A DNA stretch of 24,232 nt, from assembly GCA_900768075.1 (NCBI GenBank), contig CAAGBN010000066.1, forward strand, positions 1-24,232, read 5' to 3'. The notes beneath the pieces are model-generated. The model ran no database searches and had not been told where the DNA came from. It worked only from the letters and a program-made list of their open reading frames with translations. Numbering within the stretch: position 1 is the first letter of the stretch; every line of letters starts with the position of its first letter. This stretch comes from Clostridia bacterium (lineage in GTDB: Bacteria; Bacillota; Clostridia; Oscillospirales; Acutalibacteraceae). The position numbers and the translations under genes are program-made. Below, one piece after another: positions 19,587 through 24,232 of the stretch.

Positions 19587-22016
19587 ATGTCAGCAAGTTT
19601 ATTATATAAAGCAATACCAACCCTCGCACTCCGAGGCATTGCTGTTTTTCCGCATCTCAGATTTCATTTTGAGGTTGCAAGACCCAAGTCTGTCAAGGCC
19701 GTTGATATGGCAATGATGGATGATCAGAGACTTTTTCTTGTCACTCAGCGTGATGTAAATATTCAGGATCCTGATATAACTGACCTTTATAAAACAGGTG
19801 TTGTTGCTCATATCAAACAAATCACCAAAGATAAGGAATCAGGTGTATATAAAATCATCGTTGAAGCCGAGGAAAGAGCAGTTATTACCAAGGTTCTTGA
19901 AACTGAGGAATGCTTCGTCTGTGATGTTAAGCAGGTTAAGCCGTACTACGGCAATACAGATGTTAACCTTATTGATGCGGCTACAAGAAGAATCAAAGAC
20001 AGATTTGCCGAATATCTCGGTATGACAGAGGCAGAGCCCTCAGAGTATACAGGTAAAATTTTCTCACTTGAAAATCCCGATACTCTTTGCAATGAGGTTG
20101 CAAATGTAATGCTCACTAAATATGAAGACAGACAGCTTATTCTTGATGAGCTCAATGTTCTGAGACGTCTTGAAACTCTTAATCTGCTTCTTAGCAAAGA
20201 GCTCGAAGTACTTCAGTATGAAATCGACATCGAAAAGCGTACTGAAGCGCAGATGGATAAAAATCAGAAGGAATACTACCTGAGAGAAAAAATGAGAGCA
20301 ATCTCCGTTGAGCTCGGCGAAGAAGAAGAGCCTATGGAAGAGATTGCCAGATATAAAGAAAAAATCAAAAATCTTGACTGTAATGACGATGTCAGAGAAA
20401 AACTCAGTTATGAGGTAACAAAGCTTTCAAAATTACAGTCAAACAGTGCCGATGCAAGTGTTGTAAGAATGTATCTTGATACAGCCCTGAATATTCCATT
20501 TGGCGCTTATACAGAGGATAATTACAATCTCGTTGACGCAAAAAGCAAGCTTGATGCTGACCATTACGGAATGAAAGCCGTTAAAGAGAGATTTATCGAA
20601 ATGCTTGCTGTCAAGGCTCGAACTCAGAATATCAAAGGTCAGATCATCTGCCTTGTAGGACCTCCGGGTGTTGGTAAGACTTCAATTGTACGCTCAGTAG
20701 CTGATACTATGGGCAGAAAATATACACGTCTTGCTCTTGGCGGTGTAAGTGACGAGGCTGAAATCAGAGGTCACAGAAAGACTTATATCGGCTCAATGCC
20801 CGGTAGGATTATAGCTGCACTCACTCAGGCAAAATCCATGAATCCCATTGTTTTGCTTGATGAGATTGATAAACTCGGCTCAAGCTATAAGGGTGACCCC
20901 TCATCAGCACTTCTTGAGGTTCTTGACCCTGAGCAGAATAATACATTCAGAGATAATTATCTCGAGTTTCCCGTTGATTTAAGCAAGGTGCTTTTTATCA
21001 CAACGGCTAATGATGCTTCTTCAATTCCTGCACCTTTATATGACCGTATGGAAATCATTGAGCTTCCCGGTTACACTGCAGAGGAAAAGCTGATGATTGC
21101 TAAAAACCATCTTGTTAAAAAGCAGATGAAAATGCACGAATTAACAGGCAACAACGTGCGCTTCAGTGATAAGTCAATAAGATTTTTAATTGAGGGATAC
21201 ACACGTGAAGCAGGTGTAAGACGTCTTGAGCAGGTTATTGCTTCTCTTCTGAGAAAGTGTGTTGTTAAGCTTGAGAGTGAAGAAGCTAAGCGTATAAGCA
21301 TTACACCCGAACTCATTAAAGATATGCTCGGACCTGAAAAATATGTGCCTGAAACTGTTGAAAAAGAAGATCTTATCGGTGTTGTTAACGGTCTCGCTTA
21401 TTCTGCGGCAGGTGGCTGTATAACTCAGATTGAGGTTGCTGTTATGCCCGGTACTGGTAAGCTTGAGCTTACAGGCTCATTAGGCGATGTTATGAAAGAA
21501 TCTGCAAAAACTGCTGTCAGCTATGTTAGAAGCATCGGTGAAAAATACGGCATTGACGGTAAGGTATGGAGCGAGAAGGATATTCATATTCACGCTCCCG
21601 AGGGTGCTGTGCCCAAAGACGGACCATCAGCAGGTGTTACAATGGCAACAGCCGTACTGTCAGCGTTAGGTGGCTTCAAGGTTGACAGATTCGTGACAAT
21701 GACAGGTGAAATTTCACTTACAGGCCGTGTTATGAGAATCGGCGGACTTCGTGAAAAGAGTATGGCTGCATATAAATCAGGTGCCAAAAAGGTTATCATT
21801 CCTAAGGACAATATGCCTGATTTATGGGAGATTGATGATAAGGTCAGAGAAAGCCTTGAATTTATTCCTGTAACTAAAGCTCAGGAGGTATTCTCAGCTG
21901 CTCTTAAGTGCGATAAGACATTTGATATTTCAGGAAAGTCAACTGTTAAATTTTCGCACAGAGCAGGCGTTCAGAGCACGGTACAAAACGGAAAGGGGAA
22001 ACGTAATGAAATTTGA
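19587..22016 (+). CDS. lon: ATP-dependent protease Lon
   Basis: A hexameric cytosolic AAA+ serine protease degrading misfolded and regulatory proteins. The 809-residue product has the full LonA layout. The N-terminal substrate domain starts IPTLALRGIAVFPHL. A coiled coil lies at about residues 195-260. The AAA+ module has Walker A GPPGVGKT (358-365) and Walker B IVLLDEIDK. The protease domain has the catalytic dyad Ser681 (PKDGPSAG) and Lys724 (GGLREKS). The last 35 residues or so are a non-conserved tail. AAAGGATG lies upstream of the ATG. The final codons overlap engB by 11 nt, a lon-engB order also found in Bacillus. Confidence 0.97.
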   Translation: MSASLLYKAIPTLALRGIAVFPHLRFHFEVARPKSVKAVDMAMMDDQRLFLVTQRDVNIQDPDITDLYKTGVVAHIKQITKDKESGVYKIIVEAEERAVITKVLETEECFVCDVKQVKPYYGNTDVNLIDAATRRIKDRFAEYLGMTEAEPSEYTGKIFSLENPDTLCNEVANVMLTKYEDRQLILDELNVLRRLETLNLLLSKELEVLQYEIDIEKRTEAQMDKNQKEYYLREKMRAISVELGEEEEPMEEIARYKEKIKNLDCNDDVREKLSYEVTKLSKLQSNSADASVVRMYLDTALNIPFGAYTEDNYNLVDAKSKLDADHYGMKAVKERFIEMLAVKARTQNIKGQIICLVGPPGVGKTSIVRSVADTMGRKYTRLALGGVSDEAEIRGHRKTYIGSMPGRIIAALTQAKSMNPIVLLDEIDKLGSSYKGDPSSALLEVLDPEQNNTFRDNYLEFPVDLSKVLFITTANDASSIPAPLYDRMEIIELPGYTAEEKLMIAKNHLVKKQMKMHELTGNNVRFSDKSIRFLIEGYTREAGVRRLEQVIASLLRKCVVKLESEEAKRISITPELIKDMLGPEKYVPETVEKEDLIGVVNGLAYSAAGGCITQIEVAVMPGTGKLELTGSLGDVMKESAKTAVSYVRSIGEKYGIDGKVWSEKDIHIHAPEGAVPKDGPSAGVTMATAVLSALGGFKVDRFVTMTGEISLTGRVMRIGGLREKSMAAYKSGAKKVIIPKDNMPDLWEIDDKVRESLEFIPVTKAQEVFSAALKCDKTFDISGKSTVKFSHRAGVQSTVQNGKGKRNEI

Positions 22017-22596
22017 TAATGCAAAATTTGAAACATCCTTCGGTGTGGCAAAACAGCTTATGCCCTCAGACTTGCCTGAGGTTGCATTTTCGGGCAGATC
22101 AAATGTAGGTAAGAGCTCACTTCTCAACAGGCTTATGAACAGAAAGTCTCTTGCAAGAGTCAGCTCAATGCCCGGTAAAACCGTAACTATAAATTTCTTT
22201 AAGCTTGATAATTGCCGTCTTGTTGACCTGCCCGGATACGGATATGCAAAGGTTTCCCACGATGAGAAAATCCGTTGGTCTGAGCTGATGGAAGCTTATT
22301 TCTCATCAGGCAGAGACATAAGACTTGTTGTTCAGCTTGTTGATATGAGACACGCTCCGTCACAGCAGGATATCGATATGATTGAGTATATGGTGGAGTG
22401 TCAGATTCCCTTTGTAGTTGCTCTTACAAAGGCTGACAAGCTTAATAAAACTGAAAGAATGAATCAGCTTGAAAGCATATGCTCGGTAGTAGCAAAATAC
22501 GGAAATATTCCCGTTGTACCGTTTTCTGCAACAAAGGGAGATGGTACCGATGAGCTTCGCGGTCTCATTGAAAAGTATGTGACTTCAAAAGAATAA
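22006..22596 (+). CDS. engB: Ribosome-biogenesis GTPase EngB (YsxC/YihA)
   Basis: An essential GTPase assisting late assembly of the 50S subunit. The 196-residue product shows all G motifs: G1 GRSNVGKSS (30-38), G2 Thr in PGKTVTINFF, G3 DLPG in LVDLPGYGYAK, G4 TKAD, and G5 near VPFSATKGDG. In-frame codons extend upstream inside lon, but the ATG at 22006 matches the family N-terminus (MKFDNAKFETSFG) and has AAAGGGG 9 nt before it. It overlaps the end of lon by 11 nt, so translation is coupled. glpP follows after 10 nt. Confidence 0.95.
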   Translation: MKFDNAKFETSFGVAKQLMPSDLPEVAFSGRSNVGKSSLLNRLMNRKSLARVSSMPGKTVTINFFKLDNCRLVDLPGYGYAKVSHDEKIRWSELMEAYFSSGRDIRLVVQLVDMRHAPSQQDIDMIEYMVECQIPFVVALTKADKLNKTERMNQLESICSVVAKYGNIPVVPFSATKGDGTDELRGLIEKYVTSKE

Positions 22597-22606
22597 GAGG
22601 GATAAT

Positions 22607-23170
22607 ATGAATAACATTTTAGCTGAAAAAATGAAGAAAAATCCGATTATAGCAGGTGTCAAGGAAATTGAAAAATTCTCCGATGCACTCAATTCTGACT
22701 GTGACATAATTTTTCTTCTCTGCGGAAGTATTTTTAATATCAAGGATTTTGTACAGCAGGCTAAAGACAAAAATAAGATGATTTTTATTCACGTTGATTT
22801 ACTTGACGGCTTTTCAAAGGATGCTGTTGCATTAAAATATATTTACGATGAAATCAAGCCCGACGGTATAATTTCAACAAAAAACAGTCAGCTTAAAGCA
22901 GCTAAAAGTCTTGGCTTTCTGACTGTTCAGAGAATTTTTATTATCGATTCACTTTCAATTTCAACAGCTATCAAAGCATCGCAGATGATTAATCCCGATG
23001 CTATTGAGATAATGCCGGGAATAATGCCGAAAATCACAAAAAAGATGAGTGATGAACTGGATGTACCTGTAATTGTCGGCGGACTCATCAGTGAGAAATC
23101 AGAAATCGAAAACGCTCTTAAAAGCGGTGCTTTGGGTGTTTCAACAAGTGCAAAGAAATTATGGAGGTAA
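22607..23170 (+). CDS. glpP: GlpP-family glycerol-3-phosphate-responsive antiterminator
   Basis: GlpP proteins are small TIM-barrel-like RNA-binding antiterminators that let transcription pass a leader terminator of glp genes when glycerol-3-phosphate is present. The 187-residue length fits. Matching segments are NPIIAGVKEIEKFSDAL, DIIFLLCGSIFNIKDFV, MIFIHVDLLDGFSKD, DGIISTKNSQLKAAKSLG, VQRIFIIDSLS, PDAIEIMPGIMPK and VPVIVGGLISEKSEIENAL. No glpF, glpK, glpD or glpQ gene is in the window, so its RNA target must lie elsewhere or have changed. It is the third gene of the lon unit, with AGAGGGAT before the ATG. Confidence 0.85.
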   Translation: MNNILAEKMKKNPIIAGVKEIEKFSDALNSDCDIIFLLCGSIFNIKDFVQQAKDKNKMIFIHVDLLDGFSKDAVALKYIYDEIKPDGIISTKNSQLKAAKSLGFLTVQRIFIIDSLSISTAIKASQMINPDAIEIMPGIMPKITKKMSDELDVPVIVGGLISEKSEIENALKSGALGVSTSAKKLWR

Positions 23171-23175
23171 TCGGT

Positions 23176-23733
23176 ATGATCAATATCAGAAAATATCAGG
23201 ATAAAGATAAGGAATACCTCAGAGATATTTGCATAAAAACATCAAAGCTTCCAGTCGGCACTGAAACCGAGCGAAAATTTCTCACTCTTATGTATAACGA
23301 TTATTATACCGAAATAGAGGGCAGAAACTGTTTTGTAGCGGTTGATGAAAATGATATTCCTGTCGGCTACATACTTTGTGCAGAAGACTTCAATATATAT
23401 GCTAAAGTATTTAAAAAGAATTATCTGCCAAAAATCAGAAAGCTTGGTATGAATTATTGTTTTATGGCTATTGCTGAAATGACAGGTCATAAGCTTTTCA
23501 GTAAAAAATATCCCGCACATCTTCACATTGATATACTTGACGTTTGTCAGGGTCAGGGTGTCGGCACAAGACTTATGAATGAGCTTAAGGCTCATCTGAA
23601 AAGTAAAAATGTACCTGCTTTGATGCTATCCTGCGGTGGCGATAATACTATGGCTGTTAAGTTTTATAAAAAGAATAGCTTCAAGGTTATAAAAAATCTT
23701 GCAGGAAGCTATATTATGGGAATTGATTTATAA
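23176..23733 (+). CDS. GNAT-family N-acetyltransferase
   Basis: A 185-residue acetyl-CoA-dependent acyltransferase of unknown substrate. The CoA pyrophosphate-binding loop is QGQGVG (125-130), in the core LHIDILDVCQGQGVGTRLM. Before it is the strand FVAVDENDIPVGYILCAED, and after it the typical GGDNTMAVKFYKKNSFKVI. An insertion-like helical stretch (about 72-112) separates the second and third motifs. An earlier in-frame ATG at 23161 overlaps the end of glpP, but GGAGGT at 23163-23168 lies 7 nt before the ATG at 23176, which decides the start. It is the last gene of the lon unit; no terminator was found between it and the next gene. Confidence 0.85.
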   Translation: MINIRKYQDKDKEYLRDICIKTSKLPVGTETERKFLTLMYNDYYTEIEGRNCFVAVDENDIPVGYILCAEDFNIYAKVFKKNYLPKIRKLGMNYCFMAIAEMTGHKLFSKKYPAHLHIDILDVCQGQGVGTRLMNELKAHLKSKNVPALMLSCGGDNTMAVKFYKKNSFKVIKNLAGSYIMGIDL

Positions 23734-23765
23734 TTTTTGTATAACTGAGCTTAATTTGTCAACAA

Positions 23766-23789
23766 TAATCTCAAAAGGAGTTGAGATTA
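23766..23789 (+). promoter_or_regulatory. Perfect 9-bp hairpin displaying the ribosome-binding site in its loop
   Basis: TAATCTCAA (23766-23774) and TTGAGATTA (23781-23789) are exact reverse complements around the 6-nt loop AAGGAG, which is the ribosome-binding site of the next gene. The ATG begins 3 nt after the stem. It is not a terminator, since no T-run follows. It probably affects translation of the DUF378 gene. Confidence 0.7.
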
Positions 23790-23792
23790 GCT

Positions 23793-24002
23793 ATGCTTGA
23801 CAAAATTGCATTAATATTAACTATCATCGGCGGTGTAAACTGGGGTCTTATCGGTATCTTTCAGTTTGATCTTGTTGCCTGGATTTTCGGTGGACAGAGT
23901 GCTATCATAAGCAGAATTATCTATACCTTAGTAGCTCTTGCGGCAGTATGGTGCATATCCTTGCTGTTCAGCACCCGTGTCGATGAAAAAGTTGAAGAGT
24001 AA
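23793..24002 (+). CDS. DUF378 family small membrane protein
   Basis: A 69-residue protein with two membrane segments (about residues 5-26 and 41-62) and a charged tail. The start LDKIALILTIIGGVNWGLIG is the typical DUF378 (YuzA-like) opening, including the conserved GGxNWGL. FDLVAWIFG also follows the family pattern. Function is unknown; similar proteins occur widely in Firmicutes, often as single genes. The ATG at 23793 is preferred over a TTG at 23781 that would abut the ribosome-binding site with no spacing. AAGGAG lies in a hairpin loop 12 nt upstream of the ATG. A terminator follows directly. Confidence 0.85.
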   Translation: MLDKIALILTIIGGVNWGLIGIFQFDLVAWIFGGQSAIISRIIYTLVALAAVWCISLLFSTRVDEKVEE

Positions 24003-24009
24003 TTAAAAC

Positions 24010-24038
24010 CGGACAAGTTTCTGCTTGTCCGATTTTTT
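24010..24038 (+). terminator. Intrinsic terminator after the DUF378 gene
   Basis: CGGACAAG (24010-24017), loop TTTCTG, CTTGTCCG (24024-24031), then ATTTTTT. It has a perfect 8-bp stem and starts 7 nt after the stop codon. Confidence 0.9.
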
Positions 24039-24081
24039 ATATAAAGCTCAATATTTGCTGTATTTATAAGCTTATTTAAGG

Positions 24082-24110
24082 TTGATTTTTATATTAAATG
24101 ATAGTATAAT
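24082..24110 (+). promoter_or_regulatory. SigA-type promoter of the last gene
   Basis: TTGATT (24082-24087), 17 nt, TATAAT (24105-24110), 34 nt upstream of the ATG at 24145. Confidence 0.75.
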
Positions 24111-24144
24111 AAAAAAGATTATAATTGTTACGGAGGAACCGTTA

Positions 24145-24232
24145 ATGAATACAAAAGAATTGTGCTTTTTACTCAGCGAAAAAAACGGCACATCAGGTGA
24201 TGAATCTGGTGTCTGTGCATATGCAAAATCGC
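24145..24232 (+). CDS. Start of a probable M42-family metallopeptidase gene (truncated by the window end)
   Basis: Only 29 complete codons are present. They begin MNTKELCFLLSEKNGTSGDE, which resembles the N-terminus of M42 glutamyl aminopeptidases and related M20/M28 hydrolases (LLxELxxxxGxSGxE), where an N-terminal helix precedes the catalytic domain. CGGAGGA precedes the ATG and a promoter lies upstream. Too little is visible to see metal ligands, so the family call is tentative. Confidence 0.55.
   Translation, partial: MNTKELCFLLSEKNGTSGDESGVCAYAKS

Noticed and set aside
23781..23792. TTG start for the DUF378 gene
   Set aside because: It would begin directly after the ribosome-binding site with no spacing; the ATG at 23793 matches the family N-terminus.

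Overview
The window reads as an AT-rich (roughly 40% G+C by eye) chromosomal segment of an endospore-forming gut-type Clostridium relative, most likely in the Oscillospirales/Ruminococcaceae area. The evidence is the sporulation sigma factor SigG, a CwlD-type spore-cortex amidase with a SigE-like promoter, GlpP, a GH35 beta-galactosidase, and a topoisomerase, PRPP synthetase and fused zinc transporter of the divergent kinds seen in Clostridia. No phage, IS, CRISPR or rRNA/tRNA gene was seen. Genes are packed tightly, with SigA-like promoters and clear intrinsic terminators.

Left part (1-5450): a truncated Old Yellow Enzyme oxidoreductase, sigG and an orphan E2-type acyltransferase-like gene lie on the minus strand, each with its own promoter or terminator signals. 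Divergent from them is a cytoplasmic GH35 glycosidase followed by a small membrane protein. trxA, on the minus strand, closes the block.

Middle (5450-12970): a divergent type IIA topoisomerase operon (B-type then A-type subunit) sits behind a promoter framed by a perfect inverted pair of DnaA-box-like sequences. Its terminator contains a SigE-like promoter driving cwlD, radA and a DUF6873-like gene. Between this gene and the convergent prs gene is an 83-nt GC-rich element that folds into a perfect outer stem with three perfect internal hairpins. It is the strongest candidate here for an undescribed repeat or structured element.

Right part (12970-24232): prs, a CDF metal transporter and MscS lie on the minus strand. 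Divergent from mscS is a zinc-uptake operon, zur-znuC-znuBA, with a consensus promoter overlapped by a perfect 25-bp palindrome (presumed Zur operator). Its last gene fuses the permease to the substrate-binding protein in one 590-residue chain. Next is lon-engB-glpP-GNAT, then a small DUF378 membrane protein whose ribosome-binding site sits in the loop of a perfect 9-bp hairpin. The window ends in the first codons of an M42-like peptidase gene.

The genes are mostly housekeeping (topology, repair, proteolysis, ribosome assembly, PRPP supply, redox) plus metal homeostasis and sporulation. The unusual content is in gene architecture and in regulatory or structured DNA, not in a dedicated accessory island.
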